Positions 50,581-59,009 of a stretch of DNA of 64,000 nt are shown here, in pieces; the first letter of the stretch is position 1, and every line of letters starts with the position of its first letter. The stretch covers positions 1-64,000 of the forward strand of contig NZ_CP101717.1 of the NCBI RefSeq assembly GCF_030643825.1, given 5' to 3'. The position numbers and the translations under genes are program-made. Source of the stretch: Salinispirillum sp. LH 10-3-1. Lineage in GTDB: Bacteria > Pseudomonadota > Gammaproteobacteria > Pseudomonadales > Natronospirillaceae. Under the pieces are notes generated by a model, which saw nothing but the letters and a program-made list of their open reading frames with translations, was not told the DNA's origin and searched no databases.

Positions 50581-52107
50581 CTACCAACGAAACCCGGCGA
50601 GGTTTTGTTTAAGAGACTGAGTTTGAGCACTTACATCCGAACTGGCGGCGGATGATTGATCCACTTGGTCGGTCGCTTGTTGAGAAAGTTCGGTCATCCG
50701 ATTGATGTTCACACTGATCTCTTGGCTGACTTGCGATTGCTGTTCTACCGCAGTAGCTATTTGAGCAGCCATATCATTGATCTTGTTCATCGAATCCAGA
50801 ATATCGCCCAGCGTGTTTTGTGCATTGCCAACGTGTTGAACTGAGGCTTCGCTGGATGCTTTGCCGGATTGAGCGAGTGCGACGCCGCGCTCTGCACTTT
50901 GCTTAAGGCGATCTATCTTTTCTGCAATTTCGGTGGTGCTGCCCTGGGTTCTTGCCGCAAGGTTGCGTACTTCATCCGCCACAACTGCGAAGCCGCGACC
51001 TTGCTCGCCGGCGCGCGCGGCTTCAATTGCCGCATTCAGTGCAAGTAGGTTGGTTTGTTCGGCAATGCCGCGAATAACGGCCATGATTTCAGAAATACTG
51101 TCCACGTCACCTTGCAGAGACGCCATGGCTGCGGCGGTTTCATCAATCTGAGTCGCTAACTCGTGCATGGTATGCACAGTTTGATCCATCGCTTGCCGTG
51201 TTTTGTCTGCATTGACCACAACATCTTCGGCGGCGACGGCTGCAATTTGTGCGTTCTGTGCAACATCGTGCGTCGCCGTTGCGCTTTCGGTAACCGCAGT
51301 GGCAATTGAGTCGATCTCTACGGTTTGTTCGGAAACCAGTTGACGACTGCTGGCAAAAGATTCCTCCATGCGTGCTACAGACTTGTCGACCTCTAAAGCG
51401 ATGGCGCCGACCGAGCTGATGGACGACTGCAACTTGTCCATAAAGGCATTGAAGTAAGTCACCAAGCTGCCGATTTCATTTTGCTCAATTACCACAAGGC
51501 GGCGTGTTAGGTCGCCATCTTCTTGGGCAATATCGCGCATGGCGTCGCGTAACTGAACGATAGGGCGTTTAACCAAGAGTGTCATCAGGGTATGAATGAC
51601 TACCATGAGGATGACAGCCAGAATCAGCGTGCTCACAATGGCCATGGTCACTACCGCACGCAGACGCTCGTTCAGAAAGCGAGGATCCAATTCCAAATAC
51701 GCCGTAGCGATCGGCGCATCGCCAGCATCTTCAAGGTACAACGGCACTTCAAATAAGCCAGCTGTTTCAGGCAGTTCGCTGGCGGCTTCAATTTCACCTT
51801 GAGCGTTGATCACCAAACCGCGGGAAAAACGGCTGTCCTCGGCTAGATAGACACCGGTGAGTACAGCACTGCCAACCGAGGCACGTAGTATCTGATCCAC
51901 CGTATTTAGTTCAAAGTTCCACAGGGCAGAAGGCAGTGATAAACCTATGAAGGTGGCGATGTCGTTCTGTTGAGCGGCCACTGCGTCACGCCAGTTCTGT
52001 GCGGTTCGGGTATAGTTTATGAATGAGCTCAAAATGAGCATTAGGGTGATGATGGACACCGCCCAGAGGTTAAACTTTAAGGTCAGGGATCTGTTGCGCT
52101 TGGTCAT
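50581..52107 (-). CDS. Methyl-accepting chemotaxis protein with a small periplasmic sensor
   Basis: A 508-residue chemoreceptor. TM1 is about 13-30, a short periplasmic domain about 31-152 ([27 protein letters not shown]), TM2 about 153-176, then HAMP and the signalling hairpin [20 protein letters not shown]. The sensor is not a dCache; its LWNFE motif recalls the small PAS-like sensors of HAMP proteins, but I cannot name the family. AAGGAG lies 9 bases before the ATG. The solute-binding protein gene follows on the same strand and may supply its ligand. Confidence 0.92.
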   Translation of the reverse strand: MTKRNRSLTLKFNLWAVSIITLMLILSSFINYTRTAQNWRDAVAAQQNDIATFIGLSLPSALWNFELNTVDQILRASVGSAVLTGVYLAEDSRFSRGLVINAQGEIEAASELPETAGLFEVPLYLEDAGDAPIATAYLELDPRFLNERLRAVVTMAIVSTLILAVILMVVIHTLMTLLVKRPIVQLRDAMRDIAQEDGDLTRRLVVIEQNEIGSLVTYFNAFMDKLQSSISSVGAIALEVDKSVARMEESFASSRQLVSEQTVEIDSIATAVTESATATHDVAQNAQIAAVAAEDVVVNADKTRQAMDQTVHTMHELATQIDETAAAMASLQGDVDSISEIMAVIRGIAEQTNLLALNAAIEAARAGEQGRGFAVVADEVRNLAARTQGSTTEIAEKIDRLKQSAERGVALAQSGKASSEASVQHVGNAQNTLGDILDSMNKINDMAAQIATAVEQQSQVSQEISVNINRMTELSQQATDQVDQSSAASSDVSAQTQSLKQNLAGFRW

Positions 52108-52415
52108 GTGTTCATACTCCTTAGCGCGCCGTGCGCCACGCCAAGAAAGGTAAGTGTACCTGCTGTGTTAACAACAAAAAGCGAACGTTTGACATCAGTG
52201 AATCTCCAACTGCAGGACCACATGAATACAAGCAAAATAGAGTCGAACTCTACAGCACGTAAACGAACGATGTTCGATTAAACTGTAGCACACCAGTTTG
52301 GTTGATGCATAACATCGATTTGAAAAAGAGTTGAGTTTAGGTATGAGCGGTGTGTTGATTTGCTCTAGGTGAATGCTGCACTACTGTGGTTGGCGTTGCA
52401 CTCCATCATCGGGCT
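52108..52415. other. 308-bp gap upstream of the chemoreceptor gene
   Basis: AT-richer than its neighbours and without a coding frame I can support. It holds a short palindrome TAGAGT-CGA-ACTCTA (52238-52252), another CGAA-CGATG-TTCG near 52265, and the AAGGAG of the chemoreceptor. No sigma-28 box or terminator was recognised. It presumably contains the leftward chemoreceptor promoter. Confidence 0.5.
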
Positions 52416-53120
52416 TCATTGTTGTTGTGCAATAAACTCTGCATACAGATGCTCGAGCGTGTCCGTTTCTTCTTCCAGATAGGTATTCATCAGCCCAGTG
52501 AACAAGTCCAACAGTACAAGTGCGTTATTGATGGCGTCCGAAGATGCCATACTGCGTAGGCGTCGACTCATGCCTGCGTTGACCTGATGAACATCTGCAT
52601 AGATGCGTTCAAGTGTCTTTGAGGACCCTGGTTGGTCGCCGGAATGGCGGCGATTATGGAGGTGTTGGGCAATCAAAAAATTACCGAGCGACCGAAACAC
52701 CGTTTCGGCGTCGCTGGAAAATGGCAGGTGAAAGCGTGCCAGCGGCCGGAAGTACAGCATGTAAGGGCAACCACTGCCACCCATCAATAAGCCGAGCAAT
52801 GACCGTAACCCTTGTTGCAGCGACGTGCGCTTGAGGTAGCTCCGCTCTTCCGTGACGACTAATACGCGTGTTTCTTCATAGGAGGTCAATTGACCAAACT
52901 CCGCAAGAGCAGGACAAATGGTGGCGGCGAGCGGGCAGTATGGGTGTTCGTCGGCCTGCAAAGGGCAATGAGCACATTGGCAGTGGGCAAGAGCAGTCAC
53001 TGGACTCAGGCTGTCTTTGGACTCAGGCAGCACACCGGAGATCAGGCCTTGGTCGTTTTGCTGCACACTGATAGTCAGAGGAGAGCGATCGTTAAAGCGA
53101 AAAATATAGTCAGTCTTCAT
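52416..53120 (-). CDS. Cysteine-rich protein of unknown function
   Basis: A 234-residue soluble protein that I do not recognise. Cys47, 49, 52, 62 and 69 form a cluster (HCQCAHCPL ... YCPLAATICP) that could bind zinc or an iron-sulphur centre, and Cys118 lies in a striking block, GGSGCPYMLYFRPLARFHLPF (114-134 region). The C-terminal half is helical. No signal peptide or membrane helix is present. It is 52 bases downstream of the EAL/HDOD gene on the same strand, so it may be part of the same signalling unit. Confidence 0.75.
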   Translation of the reverse strand: MKTDYIFRFNDRSPLTISVQQNDQGLISGVLPESKDSLSPVTALAHCQCAHCPLQADEHPYCPLAATICPALAEFGQLTSYEETRVLVVTEERSYLKRTSLQQGLRSLLGLLMGGSGCPYMLYFRPLARFHLPFSSDAETVFRSLGNFLIAQHLHNRRHSGDQPGSSKTLERIYADVHQVNAGMSRRLRSMASSDAINNALVLLDLFTGLMNTYLEEETDTLEHLYAEFIAQQQ

Positions 53121-53172
53121 TGTCGCCGATCCGAGTTGCCGTCTGGCATGCTGAATTGTGTGTGAGACCGTG

Positions 53173-54390
53173 CTATTTATCAGGATCGTAGGCGTTCGCC
53201 CAGTGGATTGCCTCCTTATACAGCCCGTTAATCATTTTATCTTCCAGCTTCAGTCGCGTAATTGCAGTATGTAAGCGCCCCCAGTCGGCACGCTCTAGCA
53301 TGCGGATTACGGCCAAGTATCCGGCCAACAAACCTTTGTGCTGAACCAGAGCGGTGCGAACATCGGTATTGAGCAACAGGCGTTCAAGTAAGGCTTCTAG
53401 CTTGTCGTCCATAACTGCGTCCAGTAGCGAAAACAGCCCAACCACGAAAGCACGCGCCGGGTCTACTGACTTTTGCTCGCGGGCCAGCAGTTCGCAAAAA
53501 CGTGCACGGGCAATAGCGAGGCGTATCAACTCGGGTGGTTTACTGGGACTCAGTTGGCCGGTGGCAATCACCGTGGCAAAGCGCTTTACTTCGTCTTCTC
53601 CCAAATACACCAATGCTTGGGGGAGTGTCTCAATCGGGTTGCCACGTAAAAATGCCGGTGAGTTAACGTATTTCAGCAGCCGTTCGGTCATGACTTTGTC
53701 CGTCTCAATGATGTCACTCATGAGCTGTAAATCAGCCGCTGGCTTATTACATTCGGTGATTAAGGTGACCAATAAGGCTTGCTCTTCACTGAGCTTGACG
53801 GTGCGCTGCGCCTGTGCCCGGGCAAAGAATTGCCCTTGAAAGTAATCGTATTCCTGCTCGCGTGCCTCAGCGAAATCGGCGTAGGTATCCAGGTGCGTCG
53901 CCATGTAGTGCACGTCGAAACGTTCCAAGGCTTCCTTCACTGCTTGCAGTGTTTCGGGGGCCGTGGCGCGATGGTTCACCTTGACGATGTTGATCAGTGG
54001 GTAGATGGGCTCCCACGCCGGGTCGGTAGGTAGGCTAATCGCCAAGGTATAGCCGCGATTCTTGATTTTGATGATTGCATTAACCACATCGGTGCTGGGC
54101 TGCACTTCATCAGCCACGGCCATAATCAGGTGCTTTTTGGGCAGCGCCAAAGGGGCCATGGCCAGCAGGCTTTCGGCATCGAATGACACCATGCCATGTT
54201 TGCCGGCGGTCAGATCAGCGATGGTTTTGAGTTGAAAAGGACCGGGCTCGCGCATCATTTCTTGGTCGGCGTCATCGGTTTCACTGGGCTCTGGCGCGCC
54301 CAGTGGCGTACGGCGCAAAATCAGTTCGTACGCATGCAACTGCCGCTTTTTCTGAAAAATGGGCTGGCGAACAATATGGTAGTAATCCAT
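53173..54390 (-). CDS. Degenerate EAL plus HDOD signalling protein
   Basis: A 405-residue YuxH/CdgJ-like protein. The N-terminal half (about 1-200) is an EAL fold that has lost catalytic residues: the EAL signature is YELILRR, KxD is replaced in IVKVNHRA, and ET/KxxD-type metal ligands are missing near HLDTYADFAEAREQEYDYFQGQFF. The C-terminal half (about 205-390) is an HDOD domain. It cannot be an active c-di-GMP phosphodiesterase; relatives act as regulators of motility or signalling. The long gap between GAGGG and ATG suggests modest translation. A sigma-28-like -10 lies about 200 bases upstream. Confidence 0.9.
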   Translation of the reverse strand: MDYYHIVRQPIFQKKRQLHAYELILRRTPLGAPEPSETDDADQEMMREPGPFQLKTIADLTAGKHGMVSFDAESLLAMAPLALPKKHLIMAVADEVQPSTDVVNAIIKIKNRGYTLAISLPTDPAWEPIYPLINIVKVNHRATAPETLQAVKEALERFDVHYMATHLDTYADFAEAREQEYDYFQGQFFARAQAQRTVKLSEEQALLVTLITECNKPAADLQLMSDIIETDKVMTERLLKYVNSPAFLRGNPIETLPQALVYLGEDEVKRFATVIATGQLSPSKPPELIRLAIARARFCELLAREQKSVDPARAFVVGLFSLLDAVMDDKLEALLERLLLNTDVRTALVQHKGLLAGYLAVIRMLERADWGRLHTAITRLKLEDKMINGLYKEAIHWANAYDPDK

Positions 54391-54555
54391 AGCGCTTATA
54401 GTCCCTCGCTAGACAGCAATGATGCCATTGCACGCATCCACAGGCAGAAGAATGACGCTACCATAAGATATCCATATCTCGATGGGCATTCGTGCTACTA
54501 CTCGCCTTCATACACGTTCCGCCTGTTATGACATTTTATGATCAGTATAGCAGTA

Positions 54556-54585
54556 TTTTGTACAGTAAATGCACAGCGTACAAAA
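54556..54585. promoter_or_regulatory. Inverted repeat upstream of the EAL/HDOD gene
   Basis: TTTTGTAC (54556-54563), 14 bases, GTACAAAA (54578-54585): a perfect 8-bp inverted repeat in the 213-bp gap after aer, suitable for a dimeric regulator. The regulator is unknown. Confidence 0.45.
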
Positions 54586-54588
54586 CGG

Positions 54589-54596
54589 TTATCGGC
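54589..54596 (-). promoter_or_regulatory. Sigma-28-type -10 element
   Basis: Minus-strand GCCGATAA is the exact flagellar sigma-28 -10 consensus, 7 bases past the end of the Aer-like gene and about 200 bases before the EAL/HDOD start. The matching TAAA -35 is not convincing (TTCA at the right distance), so it may be a chance match. Confidence 0.3.
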
Positions 54597-54603
54597 CACA
54601 TGA

Positions 54604-56169
54604 TCAATTACTGAAGCGATCCACCAGTTCGTGCAACTCATCGGACGTTTGATTTAACTCGGTCGCTATACGTGCCGTCTCTTCCCCTTTCTCTAAGCTG
54701 TTGTCCGCAAGGCTGGCGATACGGGTGATCTGGCGGTTGATTTCTTCTGCGACGGACGCTTGTTCCTCAATTGAAGCCGCCATTTGGTGGGACATCGACG
54801 TAATGCGTTCGACGGCTTCGGCAATGCCTTGTAGGCTACTGTTGGTGGCCTCCACCCGGGTGACGCCCTCCTGTGCCGCGGTGACGCCAGAATGCGCGGC
54901 ATTTTCGGCTTCTTTTGCCCCCTCTTGTAACGCGACAATAATCTGATGAATTTGCTCGGTGGATTCATGGGTGCGTTTCGCTAAAGCACGTACCTCATCG
55001 GCGACCACCGAGAAGCCGCGCCCATGTTCACCGGCCCTCGCTGCTTCAATGGCGGCATTGAGCGCCAGTAAGTTGGTTTGTTCGGTGATTTGCTGAATCA
55101 GTTCGGCGGCTTTGGAGATGTTGCCGGTTTTGACGACCACATCCGAGACAGTATCCCCTATGGATTGCACCGCGCCGGCTAACTGTGTCATGCCGTCGTG
55201 GGTAGACTTGACGACGCGGGTACCTTCTTCTGCGAGGTTGTGTGCCCGGTCGGCTTCATCGGCGGAGTTTTGTACCTGACTGGATAGCTCGTGAATAGTG
55301 GCCGACATCTGGTTGATTGCCGTGGCCACCTGAGCGGACTCTTTTTGTTGTTCTTCGATGGATGACGCTGACTCGCGAGCGAGGCTCATAGCACCCTTGC
55401 TCTGCGAAGCGAGGTTGCTGGCAGCGTCATTGATGCGCGTCAGCACATTGGCGAGGTGCGCGCGTGAACTCATGACGGCCATTTCGATTTGCCCGGCCAA
55501 ACCGGGTGTGGACGTATAGGTACGGGCCACTAGCGGATCATGGAAGGCGTTTTTGAGCCGACGCGATATAGTGTTCAATAGTTTGCGGCGTTGGACAAAG
55601 CGCACACCGTCTTGTGCAAACAGCAGCACGATCCCCAGTGCCGCGAGTCCCCATTGTTGTGTCAGTGCGCCTGCCAGTAGCATGATGACCGTAGTTGCCA
55701 GTACGGCTCCCCATGTCGAGCACACGGCATAGGCCACTTCAAATGGCGTGTCTATCGACTTACCCGCATTGATCCTGCGGTACATACGACCAGCCCTTTC
55801 CACCGACTTCTTGTTCGGCTTTACCCGAACGGACTCGTAGCCAATGATTTTCCCATCTTCTGAAATGGGTGTAACGTAAGCACTGACCCAATAGTAGTCG
55901 CCGTTTTTGCGGCGGTTTTTGACCATGCCCATCCAGGGCTTGCCGGACTGCAGATAGCGCCACATGTCTTCAAAAACTTTCGGTGGCATATCGGGGTGAC
56001 GTACCAGGTTATGCGGTTTACCAATGAGTTCTTCGCGAGTAAACCCGGATGTGCGCACAAAAGCATCGTTGCAATGGCGGATTTTGCCCTTGGCGTCAGT
56101 GCTGGAGATTAAACGGTCGGTTTCCGGAAACTCATATTCTACATCGGTGACGGGTAAATTTTTACGCAT
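54604..56169 (-). CDS. aer: Aer-type PAS aerotaxis receptor
   Basis: A 521-residue chemoreceptor without a periplasmic domain. The N-terminal PAS domain (about 15-115) has the Aer-type features [10 protein letters not shown] and [18 protein letters not shown], which in E. coli Aer bind FAD and sense redox or oxygen. A membrane hairpin lies at about 150-190, followed by a HAMP-like region and the signalling hairpin [25 protein letters not shown] strong AAGGAG lies 6 bases before the ATG. Several Aer paralogues exist in Pseudomonas-like bacteria, so the symbol is by family. Confidence 0.9.
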   Translation of the reverse strand: MRKNLPVTDVEYEFPETDRLISSTDAKGKIRHCNDAFVRTSGFTREELIGKPHNLVRHPDMPPKVFEDMWRYLQSGKPWMGMVKNRRKNGDYYWVSAYVTPISEDGKIIGYESVRVKPNKKSVERAGRMYRRINAGKSIDTPFEVAYAVCSTWGAVLATTVIMLLAGALTQQWGLAALGIVLLFAQDGVRFVQRRKLLNTISRRLKNAFHDPLVARTYTSTPGLAGQIEMAVMSSRAHLANVLTRINDAASNLASQSKGAMSLARESASSIEEQQKESAQVATAINQMSATIHELSSQVQNSADEADRAHNLAEEGTRVVKSTHDGMTQLAGAVQSIGDTVSDVVVKTGNISKAAELIQQITEQTNLLALNAAIEAARAGEHGRGFSVVADEVRALAKRTHESTEQIHQIIVALQEGAKEAENAAHSGVTAAQEGVTRVEATNSSLQGIAEAVERITSMSHQMAASIEEQASVAEEINRQITRIASLADNSLEKGEETARIATELNQTSDELHELVDRFSN

Positions 56170-56292
56170 ACCAAACTCCTTGTTCGGGGTAAACCGCGAC
56201 GGCAGACTGCGATAAGGGGGGTATTGCTCACTGTTACAGTAATAGTCGAAGTGTCACAGAATATCCTATCGTTTTAGCACTATTTTTTTGCG

Positions 56293-56592
56293 TCAGTTAA
56301 AACGATGGAAATGACGTCGATGCACGCGGTTGCGGGACACGGGTATGCCGTCGGCTAGTAGGCGAGATTCTTGCTCATCCGCCCTCGCATGTTCGGCGAG
56401 GGTGCCATCGCTGCGAATCACGCGATGCCAAGGTAATTGAGTGTCTTCTGGCAACTGGCCCATGGCACGGGCGACTTGTCGTGGGCCTACGCCGCCAATG
56501 GCCTTGGCGAGCGCACCGTAGCTGGTTACCTGATGACGCGGTAAACTGTCCACCAGTTGATACAATTGTTCTGTCCATTCAGGCGTGTGCAT
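56293..56592 (-). CDS. Alkyltransferase-like protein (MGMT family, ATL)
   Basis: A small protein of the O6-alkylguanine-DNA alkyltransferase fold in which the alkyl-acceptor cysteine is replaced: PWHRV (54-58), with Trp55 where active enzymes have Cys in PCHRV. ATLs cannot repair DNA themselves but bind O6-alkylguanine and channel it to nucleotide-excision repair. The HTH region with GGVGPRQVARAMG is intact. I take ATG 56592 (MHTPEWTEQL, 99 residues); the frame extends to ATG 56640 (115 residues), which has no better ribosome site. It is divergent from rsmE. Confidence 0.88.
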   Translation of the reverse strand: MHTPEWTEQLYQLVDSLPRHQVTSYGALAKAIGGVGPRQVARAMGQLPEDTQLPWHRVIRSDGTLAEHARADEQESRLLADGIPVSRNRVHRRHFHRFN

Positions 56593-56667
56593 ACGATGGT
56601 TTCCGGTCATAAGGTTGGTGAGCCAAGAGGCCATGATCAAACAAACGACTAAGGCATAATACAGTCT

Positions 56668-57393
56668 ATGCGAATTTCCAGAGTTTATGAAAGCCAGCCC
56701 TTAATGGTGGGGGCTACCGTTGTCGTGAGCGACCGTAGCCATCAACACCTGATCAAGGCGCTTCGGCTAGCCGACGGCGCACCCGTTGTATTGTTCAATG
56801 GTGACGGTCACGATTATGCCGCCACCTTGACGGCGGTGGGTAAGAAAACGGCACAGGCGGCGATTACGGCCAGCACGCCCGTAACCAATGAAAGCCCTGT
56901 GCAGGTGCATATCGGTTTAGGCATGTCCTTAGGCGACCGCATGGAGTATGCCATTCAGAAAGCGACCGAAGCCGGCATCGCGGAGCTGACGCCCTTGGAA
57001 ACGGAACGCAGTGAATTGCGTTTGAAAGGTGAGCGCGCCGATAAGAAGTGGCAACGTTGGCAGCAAGTGGCCATCAGTGCGGCAGAGCAGTGTGGACGCG
57101 CGCGGGTGCCGGTAATTCATCCTCCGTGTGCGCTCAATAGTTGGTTGGATGCCCAAAAAGCGGAGCTAATGTTGGTGTTGCATCATGAGCATGCACAGCG
57201 CTTGCGGGCGCAACCACCGGTTAATTCGGTAGCGGCTTTGATCGGGCCTGAAGGCGGGTTGAGTGAAGGCGATATCAGTGCTGCTCTACAGGCGTCGTTC
57301 TTGCCAGTGGCGATGGGGCCGCGTGTACTGCGCACTGAGACCGCCCCCGTGGTGCTGTTGGCGGCTTTAAATACGCTGTGGGGCGATTATTAA
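56668..57393 (+). CDS. rsmE: 16S rRNA (uracil(1498)-N(3))-methyltransferase RsmE
   Basis: RsmE, a SPOUT-fold methyltransferase, makes m3U1498 in 16S rRNA. The C-terminal knot shows LIGPEGGLSEGDI and LRTETAPVVLLAAL, and an N-terminal PUA-like domain covers about 1-70. Length 241 is typical. No ribosome site precedes the ATG, and a CATAAT -10-like box lies only 7 bases before it, so the mRNA may be leaderless. It is convergent with chpC. Confidence 0.95.
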   Translation: MRISRVYESQPLMVGATVVVSDRSHQHLIKALRLADGAPVVLFNGDGHDYAATLTAVGKKTAQAAITASTPVTNESPVQVHIGLGMSLGDRMEYAIQKATEAGIAELTPLETERSELRLKGERADKKWQRWQQVAISAAEQCGRARVPVIHPPCALNSWLDAQKAELMLVLHHEHAQRLRAQPPVNSVAALIGPEGGLSEGDISAALQASFLPVAMGPRVLRTETAPVVLLAALNTLWGDY

Positions 57394-57444
57394 GGTCGGC
57401 CGTAGAGCGCAAGAGCGCAGCGGTATCCGCCGTCGGCTGGCCGC

Positions 57445-57930
57445 CTAAGGCAGGGCTTGGCCTAACGCGGCTTCCAGAGCTTCCAAGTCCGGTAGGTCTG
57501 CCGGACCTAATGGCGTATCCACTTCAAACAGCGTGCCTGAAGAAGGTACACCTGCGAGGGTGACCAATTCTTCTTCGGTGATCTTCTGCATGCGGGGAAT
57601 CCCCTGAATGAGTATGCCGTAAAAGCGTCCCTTATACTGGTCACTGATGCTGTTCATAATCGCAATGCGCAAATCGTTAGACTCGGCACCGCGCCGCTTG
57701 CCTAGATAGTTTTCGTAAAGTACCAAGGGCACAGACTCACCGCGCCATTGCACGAATCCTTGAATCCACTCAGGCAGACTTTGTGCCGGACGTTGCGGCA
57801 GTTGGTGGGCCACCAATTCGGCCATTGCAACGTTTGGCACCAACAATTGGCTGGCTTGCATGGGCAACAACAGGGTGGGCAGCAGGGTGGGCTGTGCAGT
57901 GGCTGCTTGGGTTGAGAGTTGTTTGGCCAT
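57445..57930 (-). CDS. chpC: CheW-like protein ChpC
   Basis: A 161-residue single CheW-like domain protein (about 22-150: LLPMQASQLLVPNVAMAELV; QWRGESVPLVLYENYLG). CheW proteins couple receptors to CheA-type kinases. It is the last gene of chpA-chpB-chpC, 10 bases after chpB, in the same order as the Pseudomonas Chp system that controls type IV pili and surface sensing. GAGGA lies 7 bases before the ATG. The core CheW (PilI) of that system would be upstream, outside the window. Confidence 0.86.
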   Translation of the reverse strand: MAKQLSTQAATAQPTLLPTLLLPMQASQLLVPNVAMAELVAHQLPQRPAQSLPEWIQGFVQWRGESVPLVLYENYLGKRRGAESNDLRIAIMNSISDQYKGRFYGILIQGIPRMQKITEEELVTLAGVPSSGTLFEVDTPLGPADLPDLEALEAALGQALP

Positions 57931-57940
57931 GGGAAAGTCC

Positions 57941-58996
57941 TCAGGTTGTCCGGAGTGGGCTAGATGACATGCGCTGCTGCTCGGTCACTAGGTGGTTAAC
58001 GATGGCATGGGCCAGCGCCTGTGGCGTATCGCGGTAATTCGACAGACCAGCTTGATGGATGGCATCAGGCATAGCCGATTGAATGCATGACCTCGGAGCT
58101 TGTGTCCAGACCTGTCCGCCAGCGGCACGGATCTGTTCGGCGCCGACGAGGGCGTCGCCGTCCATGCCACTGAAGATCAGCGCATGACATTGGCCACTGA
58201 ATTGTACTGCAGCAAACTCCATGGTTTCATCAATGCTGGGTGCATAGGGCCCAGACCATCGGGTATCGTGCAGCTGAACCAAGTTTGTCGCATCGAGGCT
58301 GAATGTTTGCTCGACGGGAACCAGATAAACATGGCCGTTACGTAGGGTAATGCCTTCTCGCAAGTGTGTTAATGTCAGGCTACTGTGTCGTCCGACGGCG
58401 TTCAATAGGCTGTCTTGAAACTGTGCATCAATGTGCTGGGCATATAAAAAGGCACAAGGCAGTTGTGCCGGTAAGAGATCGAGAAAGGTCTTAACGGCGG
58501 CAGGCCCGCCTAAAGATGCCCCAATCACCCATAACGTGCGCACCGGATCATGCTCATTGGTCGGGGTAAGGCTGGAGGGCAACGGCAAAACGGTTTTGAC
58601 TGGCGTGGGCAAACTGAACAGTTCTCGGTCATCAATCAACGCCGTTACCGGACTGGATACCGCAGGCGGTAGCGCGCTGTGAATCTTGTCCAGTAACCGG
58701 CGTGACCATGCCTGATAGGCTTGCTCATCTTGGCGCTGTGCCATTCCTTCATTAATGATGACAGGTGCTTGGTGCTCACCAAAAACAGCGTCTAATACGT
58801 CATCCGGACAGGCTTCTAGGTCGGTATCCACCAACCATAGGGCCACACTGCTGCTGTCGAGCAGCGCCGGGCTTGTACGTTGCGGAGCGGTGCAGAGGAC
58901 CACGTGCAGACCAGCCTCGGTCAATAGGCTGCGCAGCCGCTGCTGCTGCAGTGGCTGGTCAGCGAGTATACCTATGCGTGGGGCCGGGTCCTTCAT
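57941..58996 (-). CDS. chpB: CheB-type methylesterase ChpB
   Basis: ChpB removes methyl groups from the Chp chemoreceptor (PilJ in Pseudomonas). The C-terminal methylesterase domain (about 153-345) keeps the catalytic triad: Ser161 in GASLGGP, His188 in QHID, Asp279 in SGMDGD. The N-terminal region (about 6-110) resembles a receiver (IGILADQP; LWLVDTDL) but is divergent and linked by a long low-complexity segment. It lies 13 bases after chpA and 10 before chpC. Confidence 0.9.
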   Translation of the reverse strand: MKDPAPRIGILADQPLQQQRLRSLLTEAGLHVVLCTAPQRTSPALLDSSSVALWLVDTDLEACPDDVLDAVFGEHQAPVIINEGMAQRQDEQAYQAWSRRLLDKIHSALPPAVSSPVTALIDDRELFSLPTPVKTVLPLPSSLTPTNEHDPVRTLWVIGASLGGPAAVKTFLDLLPAQLPCAFLYAQHIDAQFQDSLLNAVGRHSSLTLTHLREGITLRNGHVYLVPVEQTFSLDATNLVQLHDTRWSGPYAPSIDETMEFAAVQFSGQCHALIFSGMDGDALVGAEQIRAAGGQVWTQAPRSCIQSAMPDAIHQAGLSNYRDTPQALAHAIVNHLVTEQQRMSSSPLRTT

Positions 58997-59009
58997 GTGC
59001 AGGTCCGTA

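Noticed and set aside
53173-54390. Active c-di-GMP phosphodiesterase
   Set aside because: The EAL fold is recognisable, but the EAL signature and the metal-binding and catalytic residues are replaced, so only a regulatory role is supported.
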